Assembly: GCA_013398615.1 (NCBI GenBank)
Contig: VZSR01000520.1
Coordinates: 32,715,268-32,779,267 of the forward strand
DNA length: 64,000 nucleotides
Direction: 5' to 3'
From: Brachypodius melanocephalos
Taxonomy: Eukaryota; Chordata; Aves; Passeriformes; Pycnonotidae
The notes under the pieces were generated by a model. It was not told the DNA's origin. It searched no databases and worked only from the letters and a program-made list of their open reading frames with translations. Position numbers and translations under genes: made by a program. This document shows positions 35,101 to 49,743 of this stretch, one piece after another (positions within the stretch are counted from its first letter, which is position 1; each line of letters opens with the position of its first letter).

Positions 35101-38100
35101 TTAGAAGAATTGCCTACTGGCATCATGCTAAGACCTTATACCTTTTGTTGTTTTGTTTTAAACAGCAGGATGGAGAAGAGAACACATGTTCCATGCTTTT
35201 TTCCCTCTTCCTTTCCAAAGTAGTAGAGAATGGGTTGGATTGCTGATCTCACAGTTAACAAACAAAGCAGATCAAGGTATGAAGGTTTTGACTGATAGTA
35301 AAGTGAGAAAAAGACGGTGAGTCTTTACCTGTCCTAGCATCGAATAGACTGAGAACACCACCTAGTACACCTTAGGCGCAAATGATTTTGGCAAGAAAAC
35401 CTATTGTGGCTTTTATGCATATTAGACACCTAAAACTATTCTATTTTTATTTCTAAAAGGAGATATGCAGAGTTCAAGTCTGAAGTCAAGTGAAGAGCAG
35501 AAGCCAGGGCCAACAAAATAAATGGGCTTGGTGTGATCACCCAGCAATGTGTGGTATGAAGAATGACAGCAGGCTTTGGCAAGCACATGGATCTATCCAC
35601 ATGAGCAGAAATCGAATGCTGCTAAAAATTTTAGAAAAACAGGGCAGATTGAAAGGAAGGATAAAAAACCAATCAGGAAAAAAAGCACACAAATGCAATG
35701 CAACTAGGAGGGTTTACATCACTGATGTGGCAATTCGTTTTGTGATTTGCAGTCTTACTTCCTTCTGTAGAGCCTACAGGATGCTGTACTTTGTCCAAAA
35801 CATTGACAAGATGAAAACTGTCTATAGCTTATGTTAAGAGAATTTAAAAAAAACCCCCACTTTTAGGATTGAGGCTGGTTACATCTCTGACACAGATAAC
35901 AAAATAGGGAACATGTCACCTTGCCTAGCTAAATGCTGTATTTGAAGCCAAGATCCTTTGCTTGTGACACTCCTAGAGCTTGGCCAGCCCTGCATGGCTG
36001 GCGCTCAGGGCAGCTCAAGGGCGCTGGGTCTCTTGGCAAACTGGCACCTCAAACAGTGGGGCTGAGGTGGCTCAGAGGCAGCAGCTGAGGGAACTGGATC
36101 ATGGTTTCAAACTAAGCCACTCCTGAATGCTATCAAAGTCCTGCTCTTGGTACTGAAGTGCTTTATTTTGGTCTGCTTTTAGACTGAGGAGATGTCTCAC
36201 CTGCTTTCTGATGGCACAATTCCAGGTCAGCATTAACCTGACTGGTAGAAAGTTCAGTTATGCTGAAATGAATCTTGCTAACACTGAAAACCCTGATACA
36301 GAGCAAAGTCAAAAGTTGCTCTGAATGTGTGCTTTTCCTCAGCTGTCACCAAGTGATAAAATAACCTTAATTTTCTGAAATCCTATCCTTTAGTTTCACA
36401 GCATTTCTTGCTTTTCCTAGCAAAAATAAGAAAGTAATATATGCTGACTGCCTTCTTGAGATTTAAAAAAAAAATTTCAAGTCTAAATGACTCGATATAT
36501 TTGGCTAATTTGCTCTTTCTGACCTAATTCCCTACTGTGTTTCTCAGTTCCTGCACTATGAAAACTTTCAGGTCTAAATGTGGTTTTTTATTTCCTTGTT
36601 CCTAGGAGCTGGATTCTCCTTATTTTGTTTTTTCTAAGTATGCTTATTAGCTTTCAAGGGCATACTTACTTTATTATGTGAAATGTCATTTTATTTTTAC
36701 TCAGTTCTCTAGTTAATTTCTTTTATTACAAAAATATTGCCAACTACAGATCCCAAAGATGTATGTTTGCTGCTAGTCAAAAAGACAAGCTACAGTAAAA
36801 AATCATCCACTATGAGTGATTAAATTATACAAAGAACTTTTACCTCCCCTCCCCTGGTGCTGTATAACCCCAGAAGAGGTTTCCTCCAGCTTCAGGCAAA
36901 GCCCTCCTGCTCTCAGTTCTCTCTGATTCTTCCAGATGAAAGGCTGTCACTAGTCCCTCCACATTCCAGCTTCTTCCCTGACCTATCCTATGTGGTTCTG
37001 TCATCCTCTGACTTCTCTGTGGAGCATCCAGCCTGAGCTCCCACTGCCTATCAGAACAGGCAGCCTGTTCCCATGTACACATGCTTCAAGCATGGGTGGC
37101 AACAATTAGCAAGTTACTACAGTAGCATTTAATGTAAACAGCAAATGAGGCACAGTAGCAAGCACCATCACAGACACGAAGACCAGAAACACCATAAAGC
37201 TGCCAGCTTGGACCGTGCTGACAGCCAGCTCTTCACTTCAGCAGAGAATCACAGCTACATTATGCTCCAAACTGCAACTGAGGTTCTCTCTGCTCACTCT
37301 TCTCCTCAACATTTGTGCTCATTCCCAGCTGGCTGCCCCCATTTTACCTGGCAAACCACAGAGCAGTTTCACCAGGGAAAACACTGCCTACCAATACAGG
37401 TTGCAAGAGGAGGAACAATGCTGGCAGTTTAATTTTTAAAGAGCTGCTCAGCTTCCAGCTCCCATCCCAGCCCTTTGCAGTAGTGGTGAGGTTTGGAAGA
37501 GAGTGAAGAAGCAGGGAGAGCTGGAGGCTGCAGCCCTCAGCCTGGTCCCTCCTGCCCTTTTTTTGCTCATCCTTCAGCTCTGGCGTGGCCTTTGGGATTC
37601 CGCAGGGGAAAAGCACCAATGGACAAATTATCAGTGGAGAGGCACAGCATTAATGAAGGGGGTAGGAGGAGGGAGGAGAAAAGGATCAGTGACAGGGATT
37701 CGAGGAACAAACCCTCTTGATCCACATACCTCCTTCACTGGGTGAAGGCCTACAGAAGAACTCACAGAGCCTAGAATTTTGTGAGGAAAACTCAGAGACA
37801 GAAAAATATGGACTTTGATCTGGCAGTCTGAGTAGGACAGACTATGAGTGAGCTCTTAACAGTGATCCATCTTGATCCAATAAAAGGCAACTTTAAAACA
37901 GAGGCAGGACAAACCTTAATTCAAGTCCAAAAGTCCTGCACAGATGTGTTTAATAAGGGATAGAATCACAGCCATAAAAGAGCACACTGCAAACCATTTC
38001 TCTGGTAAAGAGAAGATACAAACACCAGAGACTAATTTTCATGTACAATAGACAGACAGGAAACAAGGTTATGAGATACATCAGGTCGAATCACAACACT

Positions 38101-39472
38101 CATAACCAATTTCCCTAAACTCAAAAACATTGATGCCAAAATCTTCCTGTACACTCAAGACCAAATCCTCAGAGTTTTTGCTCTTTTAAAACAGCAGCTG
38201 CATGACTGTCAAGATTTTGCTAAGAACCACCATGCTGAGAAACCTGGTAACTCTTTAGTTCATCAGCTTCTTTAAAATAAAAAATCGTTATAGTTTGATA
38301 TATAAAATATATTACCTAAGACAGTTGGGTAACTAGTTTTGTATACCACATAACAAGGAGAGCACAAAAGTTTGGCTTTGTAACTTTTCTCCTTCTTCTG
38401 TTCTACCTGCAAGCCCTCCCATTCCCTCTGTAACCAACACACACACAAGATGATTACAAGAAGAGATGAGGTTTATTTCTTTTTCATCTGGCATAAGAAA
38501 ATGCAAGAGATGAAAAAAACCAAAGCCTCTTGACTGACCTAAACAAGTGCCACTGTCAAAGCAATGCTGGCTTACAAAGAAAGAGAGTTTTCTGCTCACA
38601 GCAGAATACCACGAGAGCAGTGCTGATAATTAGTGTTTTTTGATCCCTGCTATTATTGTATGAAAATTAACTGTCTGTAATGCTTCTCTCTGACATGATT
38701 TAGACAAATAGCTGACAAAATCTTCCTCACTTGTACCCAAACCACAGCTGTGTTCAGGATTTTATTATCACTGAAATGTTTTTCCAACTTAGAATCTCAG
38801 TTATGTTGCAGGATAGAAAAAATGCTCAAGTGACAGCAGGTCCATTCAAAGAAGCAGATGACTGGACATTTTTTACAATCAGAAGAGAAATCTGAATAGA
38901 GACATCTCCCAGCTAGTCCTAACTCTATTAAAAAGTTCAAATGTATAAAATATAATGCTCAGAAAGTTCTCTCTGAATCTCCCCTATGATGCTGAGAAAA
39001 TAAAATCAATTCATATTGCTCTGAAATCCTATTTTTGCCACTGCTGACATCCCAAACTTTGTCAACAAGAAGACTACAAAATCCTCACCCTGGTCCTCAT
39101 TTCCAGCAGAAAGGCTCAGAGCCCAGTCAAGTAACACAGCAATAATCTCTCTTCCACTGAGAATACTTTTATTCACAAGGCAAAAATTGGAGTTAGACTT
39201 TTAGGTAGTGGGCAAGGCACTCGCAAAGTGAGCAAATCTATTTTTGCTCATAGAACTAATTTAATGTTTAAGTGCAACAAAAACACTAAATTAGCCATGA
39301 AGATCATGCATATCCAACGGCTCTCACCAGACATGACTGTGACCCAGGCCTCTAAATACAGAAATATTTCAGTCATAAGGAATCAACTCTATTATAATTT
39401 TCTGCTTCATCAGATATGATGTTTCCTTTTGACCAGCCATAGAAATATAATTTCCATTATAATAATTAAACA

Positions 39473-39478
39473 TTTATT
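39473..39478 (-). terminator. EML5: Possible proximal EML5 poly(A) signal
   Basis: TTTATT on the + strand is AATAAA on the minus strand, about 490 nt after the EML5 stop codon. The surroundings are AT-rich and no strong GU-rich downstream element is obvious, so this is weak evidence. Confidence 0.3.
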
Positions 39479-39967
39479 AAAATACTATATATTTAAGAGT
39501 TAATATATGGTCTCTCTCAGTAATAAAATATGGAATATTCTTTTTATCTATGCTATTTAGACCTCAAAACTTAAAGGAAAAACATTCATGCTGAAAATAG
39601 ATCAATGTACAGCACTAGGTCAGAAATAGCATCTCTTGATTAAAACCCCATGAACTTGCTGTGAAACTGTACATTGATTAACAATTCACTTTTTCCTTTC
39701 ATCCATGTATTTTGTTTTCAACATCTGGCAGTGAGTGGAATACAAATCCAGATTATCTGACACTGAAGCAAACCTAGCAGCCTCAGTGTGTTTGTGACAG
39801 TCCATCCTTCCGGCAGACTCCAGGTCCTGTCTTTCAGAGACAGATTGCTCTGTGTCTTGGGTCACTTCTTATGCATGCAGGGCACAGTAGAATGTCACAT
39901 TGCACTCCTGGGTATTTCATGCCTGGTACTTCATGCAGTTTCCTCTTTGCAAGTCTCCATGTCTCTC

Positions 39968-40004
39968 TCAATGAGGCATATGCACACACTTCCAAACAAA
40001 TAAG
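39968..40004 (-). CDS. EML5: EML5 last coding exon (37 nt coding)
   Basis: After the acceptor 'gaaaacacag' the sequence completes the split serine and encodes LFVWKCVHMPH-stop (TGA at 39,968-39,970), the expected C-terminus of EML5. It contributes only 12 codons, so it is easily missed. The rest of the exon is 3' UTR. Confidence 0.93.
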
Positions 40005-43000
40005 CTGTGTTTTCAAAAATATATTAAATATGAGATATAGAGGACTACAATGTTGTTAAAAGAAATGGCTAACACAGGCAAAAGAAATTCCCATTAAAAG
40101 AATAATGTTCTGAACATTCACGTGAATACTTTAACTCATCAAATATTGGCTGTTCACATTAACATTTGGGATGTTTATTTTGTCACAAATACCTTTTTCT
40201 CTACGTATGAACAGGAAAGCAAGCACAGGGATAAAAGGCTGAAGGCTGAACTTGAGCTTTACGTTGTTATGGACTGTCCATGTCCAGTGGTGTGTGGATT
40301 CTGACAGCAATGGCAAGGTCACCTACCTGCAGTCGTCCCCGCCAGCACTGACCACGTATCTGTCTCCACTGGTGAATCGAATATTAGTTAAGTGGGCAGA
40401 GTGACCTAAAAATCGTTTGTGTTTTGCCTGAAAAAAAACCCAAACAACAACAACAGAATGAGTCTAAATATTCTGTACCCTCCTAAACCAAAGAAGGCGT
40501 GCATGTTTTTATCTACCTTTTTATTGCCTCACATATTTATCACGCTCGAAAGTTATATAGGTTATCAAACGTGAAAGATCTCCTGAAGGAGAACTACTAT
40601 TGAGCTGCCATGCAGATTAAATTGTCAGCCAATAAGAGAGCACTTGCAAATTGGAAAGGATGCTCAAGCTAATGCAGTAATATTAAGTACATCTTGCCAC
40701 ATGACTAACTTCCAAGTTTTGTGTAAAATACCTCACACTGAAAAAAAAATTTTCATTGCAATTGTGTGAGCAGTTTACCCTGTGCAGTCTCAAATCTTGA
40801 AAATTAACAGTGAAAACAAATTTAAAAAAACATTATAAATTAAAATTACAAAAACCACTGAAACAATTTAACAGTGTTAAGTGAAAAATCTGTAAACTCT
40901 TCACCCATGAAGATACACAGATGGCACTAAAATCACCAGCTATCTTTCTCATCTGTTGAATGGATCAGAAATGTGGAAACTACTAAGAGCTTTGAGATTT
41001 TAATTAGGCAGACACAATGCTAAAGCAGACTGGCAGACAATATCAACAATATTTGGGCTCTTGCATAAAATGGTAGAGAAACTTTGAGGTGGAGCACAAG
41101 TATGAGACTGCAGAGCTAAGGAGGTATTAAAAAGCTACAGATTTAGAGAAGGAAATGTTTCCACCATATGTCTTCTAGAGAAACTAGACAAGATCCCAAT
41201 ATCAACAGCACTTGGTGTTGTAACCATGCAAAAACTAGATCTTACAAATTTTTCAGGACATGGAAAGTCAAACAGTTTGACCATGCCAAAATCATCGCCT
41301 GTTACGAGATTGATTCCCGAGTGAGAGACACAAGCACAGTTCACATCAGCTTTTTCAGCATGCCTGGACCAGATTCCAATTACTTCATCCCCTAGAACAC
41401 TGAAACAGAAGACCAAGAAATTATTTGGAAAATCACTGCAAAAACAAGAGTCAGGAAATAGAAAGCAAATCTCATATTCCAATTAGTTCTATAAAAATGC
41501 AGTGTTTATATTTTATTCTGACACATGCACACCTTATATAGCTTTTATTTTGTAATTAATTTTTGAATCATTCCATAATTGCCCCCGAAACTGATTCAGT
41601 GATATAATTCCCAAAATAATGTGAGAAAACCAGAGGTGAAATCAGTAGTACTACTATTGTCCAGTGAGGCATTTGCAAAAATAAAAATAAAAATATTTTT
41701 TTTTAAAAAAAGAAAATTAAAAAAAAAAGAAAAGACAATTAGAATACCATGGCATAAGCCTTAGACGAATAAGCTTCAGCTTTTGGAAGATAAAAAATAT
41801 ATATATATTCTCTAGTGCATATAGCTATGTTCTGTTGCTTCTGTAGTGTTCTCATATTAATAGAAAAGAAAGTTTCTCTGAGTCCAATGGAGATTCTTCT
41901 TTATAACCAGAGAGAGAGAAAAAATTGCCCTGCACTTCCCTGGCAACAAAATTATTTTAAGAGTCCAGAAAACTTCACTTGCAAAGCCTTGTAAAAGGGC
42001 TTTTCCTCAGCTCTCCTTACAAGGTAGATGCATACTTCCAGGAATACACAGAAACAAGAAACTTATCATTTGTTAATAAGTGAATCATTTGGGAATTTTT
42101 CTGTGATTCTTTCCCCCCATTTCAGAGCACAGTACACTACGTACAAAAAGGCATGATTTACATCAGACATACTGAATTGGATCAGGAAATACCAGTTTCT
42201 TGGTTTTGTCTCATTAAGGTGACAAAAATCAATTACCCAAACAAAAAACAGAAATCTACCAAAATGAGTCTTGCAGAGCCCTCTAAAAGCTTATAGTTTT
42301 ATTTATATATTGCAGCAAATAGTCAGGATTCTTATTGTTTAAAATAGTTCAAACGTGGAAAAATTTCAAGTATTTATTCTCAATTTTTGTCTGAGGGTGA
42401 TAATTAGAGGACAATAATTAAAAGCAGGCAACAGAGACTGAAAAAGGGCACAGAAAGTCAGATTTTCATAGAATAGAAAACAAATTGTTTAACTGCAAAA
42501 TACTAATAAAATATGGCATTATATTTCATGTATTATCTTGAAAGAAATATAAAAACTTTAAGGTATTTAAAAGTACTTTTCTAATATACAAATGTTAATA
42601 GCAACTTATACAGATACCATTAGTGTGATTGAATTATCCTGCTTGTGTATTGTCTTTTCATGTTTGGATCTGTTTTAATTGGCCCTGTATTCTCATCACT
42701 GTTTTGATAAACAGCCCCTGTGTACTGAGGGAATCTGCTCTGTACTGCCTTTTACTGTGCTGCATTTAGGGGAGCTGCTGCCAGAGCAGATGTTGAAAGA
42801 AAATATCTGCCTGAAGGGATTAAATATGCTTTTAAGTAGCAGGTGTTTCTCCTGGAAGTTCCAGGTGTTTTAACAGGTGTAAATCCATGAATCATTTACC
42901 TTGTCCAAGTAGCCCATGTTATTCTGTCAATCACAGCCTGGTCCACAAGCTGCTTTCCTGAAGGCACTTCATACACTTGCCTTTTGTATGACCCCGTAGA

Positions 43001-46000
43001 GACCTTTGAGGTGACCACAGAGAATTTACAATACATTAACTTGTTTCAAAATATAAAAGTATAATTCCAGAGGGCTTTGAAAAGCATTTTTGTGACAGTT
43101 ACTTTTTACTCCATAAAGTAACAGCTACAAAGAAAACGCTAGTCAATGAGTTGAAAATTCTCAAAAATCTAGACAAGCATAAAGCAATAGTGGGAAAGCA
43201 TAAGAAATCTTAACATTTAAATGTCTAATTAGTAAAAAATAACTGAAACAACTTACATTATGCACATATGTGTTAGTGTGTAAGTATATACAAGTAAGGC
43301 AAAATAAATTCCGATCTTTAAAATGGACACAAAGATGTTCCTCTTGGGCTGTAAATATTGATTTGATAATGAGAGAAGCTTATTTCCCCTCTCAGACGCA
43401 AATAAAATATAGAAAGCTTATTATATTTACTTTATTTCTATTTTAAGAAATGTGTTAAGCCCTCCTATAGTTGGAAGTTGCAACACCATGACTTTGGTGC
43501 TGCTCCACAAAGTCTAGCACTAAAAAGACACGTAATGCCACCATGAAGGTCAGAGAGATGAAGAATTCATAGATCCCCAGGTCCTGCAGAATGACAGACT
43601 GTACTCCCTCCTCTTTTAAGATAGCCCATCAGCATCAGGGGTAAAAAGGTAGGGAGACAAATCACAGGAGGTTTGAAACCTGTCTCCCATTTCTTTGCTT
43701 ATTTTCTGTATTTGATCTCCAGAAAAACTATTCAAAACTAAAGGCATCCGCTTATCACTACAACAAAGTCTAATAGAGCACCATACTCCAACACTTAGTT
43801 ACAAAACTTAGAAGTTGCCAAAGGAGGATACTTGCAGAGTATCTGTCATAAGTATGTTTTCCATTCACTACCTTGAACAATTAATGACTGATACCTGGAG
43901 ATAAGAGCTATCAGCAGAGAAGTCCATCTGGATCACAAAACTTGGGATATCTTTGCAATAGCTGATTCGATTTAGCGTGGGACCCAAAGTCAGATCATAA
44001 AAATCCACTGCATTCTCACTGGAACCAACTGCTAGGTAACGAGAATCTGGGCTAAACCTGAACAGATAAAAGAGTTTCGTGAATACAGGTTGGCACGTAA
44101 AACAGATTATAATATTTGAGAAGTAGAGAAATGTGCATTTCAAGTCTCTGCTATCCAGAACTTGAGGGAGGCAGAGTATTCAGTCTGCTAGGCAAAATAA
44201 CTTTTGAAATTAAATTTTCAGGGAATGCATATCCAACAAAAGGTGGCAATAATTTTGGTACAGATTACACTTACAGGTGAACTGGGAACATCTCTTGAAT
44301 AACTCTCTTCATTATCTGATTTCATGACCATCTCATGGTCTAACAACTTGTGACATCCCTCTGATGACACTCTGACTCCCTGATGCTACACTTACACCAG
44401 CCCCCAGGGAACACTCATCACTGCTGTCCACACCACCAGCTGTTTCAACTGATGCTGTCTCTCATCTTCATGTACCTCCACCTTCTTTTTTATTCCTGAT
44501 ATCAGCATAATCACATAAAAACCACAATTGATTCATTGATTCCAGCTCTCTGAAATGTCATTGCAATGTTCCTCAGAACACAGAATTGTATTTTCAAAAA
44601 ACAAAACATTAGAGATTTCTAGCATGCCACAATAGACCACGAATTATATTTTCTGACCTGATATCTTGAATTGCTGATCTTCTGTCCCGCTTTTTCCCCC
44701 AAATTTTTAGAGAGGTCACAAGCAGGATAATAAATTCTCCATTTTTCATGCCAATAGCTACCATATCACCTTCTGGGCTGTAACAAACAGTACGGGCTGC
44801 ATGTCCTAAGCTGACTTTGTTCAGCATCTTCTGTGAAGAAATAAAACCCCAGGATAGTAACTGTTACTAATAGTCCATATTTTAAAAGCATTTTATGTTA
44901 ACAGTCTGTTAACATGCTAACAGCATCAGATGCATTATTTTCAGAATATAGTAAAAAACAAGTTTCAATTCTGCAACACCACCACAAGTCTATTTTTTTT
45001 TCCCTGAACAAGCCTTGTCTAACACCTACCTTTTCAGCAATATCCCAGAGTCTTACTGTGCCATCTTCTGCAGCAGAAAGGAAAAAATCTCTGGATGGAT
45101 GTGTTGCTAGGCCCCAGATGGGTCCATCCATATGACCATTAATTAGAATGTTACATGCAGCATTTTTCTCTCCAACTTCAATTATTTCAGCATTTCTTGT
45201 TCCAACGAGAATTTTCCCCTTGAACAATAGTGAAAGAATTTTCTCTGATAAAATACATTACCCTCTCATGATGAACAGTAATTAAAATATCATCTAGAGC
45301 TATAGTTCTGTCAAGAAAGTTTGCTTAAGTCAAGTTGTTAAATAATCGAAGAAAATTTATTTTTTAAACTCCTCTGATTTATTAAAGTACAAAGCTCTGT
45401 AGATACCATGATGCTGGCTGAGTTACTGCTTGTCATTTGATATTTGATATCTGAAGTGTGAAAAGAAAATAGAAAAGAAATCCTTTATTAGTCTTTAATA
45501 AAAATATATATGGAACATTATCCTAAGAAAGACAGATCTCACAAAGTAGATGTTTTCCTGCCACAGTATCAGTTGTAGGCACCTTCTAGCTTAACCTTTA
45601 ATTTCAAATATTAGCTATAAGAGAAAGCAGAACTAATTTATCTGATATTTAGACATCAAGCCACAAATTATAAGCTCTATTTTAGAGGCAGGCAGCTTTG
45701 TTTACCTTGCCTCTGCAAACAGAGCGAACACAGTCTGTCATTTGTCCTGTCTCCAGTCTGAAGGCACGACATCGTTTCAGCTCCTGGTCCCACAGCTTAA
45801 CTGCTCCTCCTTCCTTTGAACTATGAAGACATCAGGAAGAACTATGAGTATAACAGCTGGCACAAAAAGGACAACTAATGGATGAAAGAACTACATTATT
45901 TAATGTACTGTACTGCAAATGAGGCATTTTAGTATGCTTTAAATGGTTAAAGATTCAATTTGACTGAACAGTTGATGTTAACATGCTGAGCCTCACAGCC

Positions 46001-49000
46001 CAGCAAGACACACTGATTCCAAGTCCTCACTGTTCTACTTTACAGAACAAGCTGAAAGATGGGTGCTGCTGAACTTAAGAATTTGGCTTAAACACAGAAG
46101 TAAGTTTTCAGTTGGGCTTGAAAAGAGATAAGTGGCCTGTGTCCTGGAAAATGGGGCACTATCATGTCATCAGATGGACTGTATTACAGCTGAAGCATTT
46201 TCCTATCACTAGGAAGGCACCAAAAAATTAAAATGCTGGAGGAGATATTTTGCTTGCAACCCCAGAAACAAAGAACCTTGCTGTACCTTAGATTTCAGAG
46301 AAGACGGCTTGCCTCTGCCATCATAACTAAGCAGATCTTTCCTTTGAAAGAAGTTGTGCATCATACTGCTACAAAATTTATCATTCATGCATTAAATCAC
46401 AACTGTGCAAATTACTTGGGTTAGCAACCTCAGTACATCTTCAGTGGAAGAAGTAACCCACAAGGACTAAGTAACTTTTTATTGCTTAAGGCTAAATGGG
46501 TGTTGGATGGAGCTAGAAAATCTATAAGGCCCCTTCCAACACTAACCATTCTATGATTCTAAATTTCAGACCAAATGCTTTCTCTTACAATCAATCAGAA
46601 AAATAGCCAGTTGAAGCTCATATGGGGTTACCTGCACTTTGGAGGTGGTGGCTGCTCTTTTTCTTAACATCTATCAGGGATCTGAAAGGGACTACTCTTC
46701 TACCTTTAGTGTTTCAACCAGTGTTGATGGGATGAATCCAAACCATTTTTAAAGGGTACACGTGCATGCAGAAAAAAAAAAAAAAAAAAACCAAAAAAGA
46801 AGACTCACGGCCTTTCTTTGCCTCCTGTAACAATCAAACCATCCCTTAGTGTGGTGTACATTGTGAAAACAGGTCCGTTGTGAGCTTTGGCCACAATTCG
46901 TATCAACACATGATCTTTCCAAACACAAACATCTCCACTGATAGTACCTGTAAATGTCAAGTTATTCTGAAAAGGGGAAAAACATGCTCATCATCTGATT
47001 CTGAGTAAGGTAGGAAGAAACACATTCAGAAATAAACACCATTTGCATTTAGAAGTTAAATTGCTTTTATTTGCTGCTGCAGAAGAGGAAACTGAAGAAG
47101 AGGCAATAAGGACTTCTAGGGACAAAAACAATGAGCTACTAAATTCCTTCTTGAAGTCTGAAAGATGCTTTCTTATAGCTTGGAGAAAATCACTGCATTT
47201 CTTTTTGCAAGAAAAAATGCAATGACTTAAGCCTCAGTCATATGGTTATCTATGCTTTCAACCAATCAATCAGGTGTGCAACATTGTGGCAAAAAAAGTA
47301 GAATACCACAGTAAGTACTGACATTCTACACAAGGAGGCAATTTGCACCCCCTTGCTATATATATTATGCTTGCAATAATTTTTGTGGTTAGGTGAAGAG
47401 ACTCACATGATTACAGTAACCTTCAGTTCAGGAAGAAAAGAGTTTGACTTAGAATTAAAAGCTGTCTGTTCTTCACTTCTGCTTCCTGCTCTTGAACAGT
47501 AATAAAAATGAATTTAATTACCTCTGCAATTAAAGGACTATTTATTAGGATTCCAACAGGGACTGGTTATTGAGCAAAACTTGTTTAGTAACTTAGATGA
47601 ATCCTTAAATTCAGTATCTCGTGTAGTATTATCATATTTCAAGAGTATCAGTACATATGTACACATGTGGCACAAACACTTTCCTCAACTGAAGTGGGTT
47701 GATGCTCTACATCCTTTTTTTTAAGGGTGAGTGTGTGTGGCTCTAAAAGAGGACTGGAAATGAAGTTGAGAGCAGATCCTCAGATCATCCTCACAACATA
47801 ACTGTTGGGCTGTTTCCAATTTCTGTGTAGAGAGAGCTGAACCAGCTCCTTCGGAGACAAAATCAAGAGCACTCCCAGAACTGCTTCCTACAGATGTATG
47901 GAGAACCCACCAGGTTTGGCTGTATTCATTTTGCACAGCTTTTCACAAAAGCCCTGAAAGCTCTGCATCCTCAACCCTCATACCAAACTTCAGGCCATGC
48001 AGCATACAACCTGATTCTCACACTAAGAACCAGTCTCTTCGTAAGAAAATTTACAGAGGTTTCCCAAAGCCCTGACTAATGCCTGGGCTGGGCATCTATA
48101 ACAGTTATCATTTGGAAAATTTCTTGTTTTTTGTAAGACCTTCCTCTAAATCAGGCAGACACCATTGTGTAAAAGAGATAGTGTAGCAAAAAAAGGAAAC
48201 CACAGCCCAGTCAGAATTTCAAAAATCAAAATGGTGTAAAATCAGTTTGGAAGGCAGATGGTCAAACAGGACAGAAACGCAGTCAATCAAAGCAAAGGAC
48301 CACTTCACAAAAGGTATCTGTGGCTTTCTGCCCCACTGAAGAAATGAGTACTACTCATGCAGAGCAGCTTCAGACCCAGCAGTGCTGTGGGACTTAGCAA
48401 GATGGCCTGTACATGTCCAAAAACCTCCAAAGCAAAAGAAACCCCAAATAAAGAGGTGTCCAACATTAACGAACGCCGCAAGACAACGCTGCTCTCTGAT
48501 CACCCATGAGCAATAGCACATACAGATCACAAAACAACCACCTCTAGGTGGGCATAAAATCAGCCTCATTTCTGCTGTTTGGTTCCTGCAGTCTAGACTC
48601 TGTTTTGTTTTACTTGTATTAAGTAACAAGCAGTGTGTTATCAGTTCAAAGCATCTATGTTTGTTTCTCCAGAAAACATTCAAACCCATGGTCCTGTCCT
48701 TTCTATTCTAAAGAAATCTGGTACTGGTTCTAACAAACAGGTAAGTATCAGGAACGCTGAGTTTAACAAAACAACCAATATACTCATCAGCAGGTTATAA
48801 AAGTCTCACTGAGCTGAATAAAGGCAGAAGGGTAAAAAAAAGTTTGTTTTTATGCATTTTCAGGTGGTTTGTTGAAGTACGTACCGCTCCAAAAGCTACA
48901 GAAAGCATCGTCTGCATGCGGGCATCTTCTATGGAGCTCAGCAGCCCTTTTTTACTGAGGAGAGCTCTTCCAGCCAGTGTCCAGAATCTGACATGTTTTA

Positions 49001-49700
49001 CTCCCACAGAAACAAACTGTGTATCTGAATCTGGCCTGAATTCTGCTACAAATATACGCTGGTTGTGACCAGCTCGGCTGGCGATTTTGGCACCTGGCAG
49101 AAAGAAAATGGACATTTTAAATTTGCTGAGAAAAATAAGCATTTCTGGTTAAAAAATGTTACAATAATTTTGACCCATGTGAACATTCCTCAGTTGGGAT
49201 CCTTAGGTACCATTCTGAATGTGTATTAACCTTCAAGATGAACACAGGCATGTTCTGGCCACACAACCTTCATCCTACCTAAGATTGTATAAATACACAC
49301 CTGACATTGCATCCATCCCCACTAGATCCATCAGACAACCTGTGAAAGATCACTTTTTATTAACTTAATAACTGATCTTTAAAATTCTGAGAGTTGCTAA
49401 TTGATCAACAGCAATCCCCAAAGAGAGAGGAAGTAAATCTCTAGGACTAGAGAATCAGATCCATAATATGGGCATGGCTTTGCCAGGGAGAAAGGAGATG
49501 AGGAAAGGAGCTCAAATCTCTTTAGCCTAAACCAGGAATACCGATCAAAGCTGATCTGAAAACATGTAGCATAGGTCAAGGCACCAATTATATGCATAGA
49601 GGAGTTGTCCTGGCACCCCATTTCTTCAATCTGTAACTTCTGAGAATAATTTTAGGAGTATGACAACCTAGTCAGTAATCAGACTTTAGAAAATAATGTT

Positions 49701-49743
<43 letters not shown>

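Larger units (their letters stand above)
31140..39967 (-). other. EML5: Region between the two convergent stops; probable long EML5 3' UTR
   Basis: No coding exon was recognised between the ZC3H14 stop and the EML5 stop. Open frames up to about 138 codons occur (for example 34,688-35,104 +) but lack splice context and resemble no known family. Several minus-strand AATAAA signals exist, the nearest to the EML5 stop at 39,473-39,478. The block at 36.84-37.75 kb is somewhat richer in GC. The 3' UTR may be anything from about 0.5 to 8 kb. Confidence 0.5.

Noticed and set aside
34688..35104. 138-codon open frame in the convergent region
   Set aside because: The composition looks like translated non-coding DNA. 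It overlaps another long frame on the opposite strand, has no splice context and matches no family I recognise.
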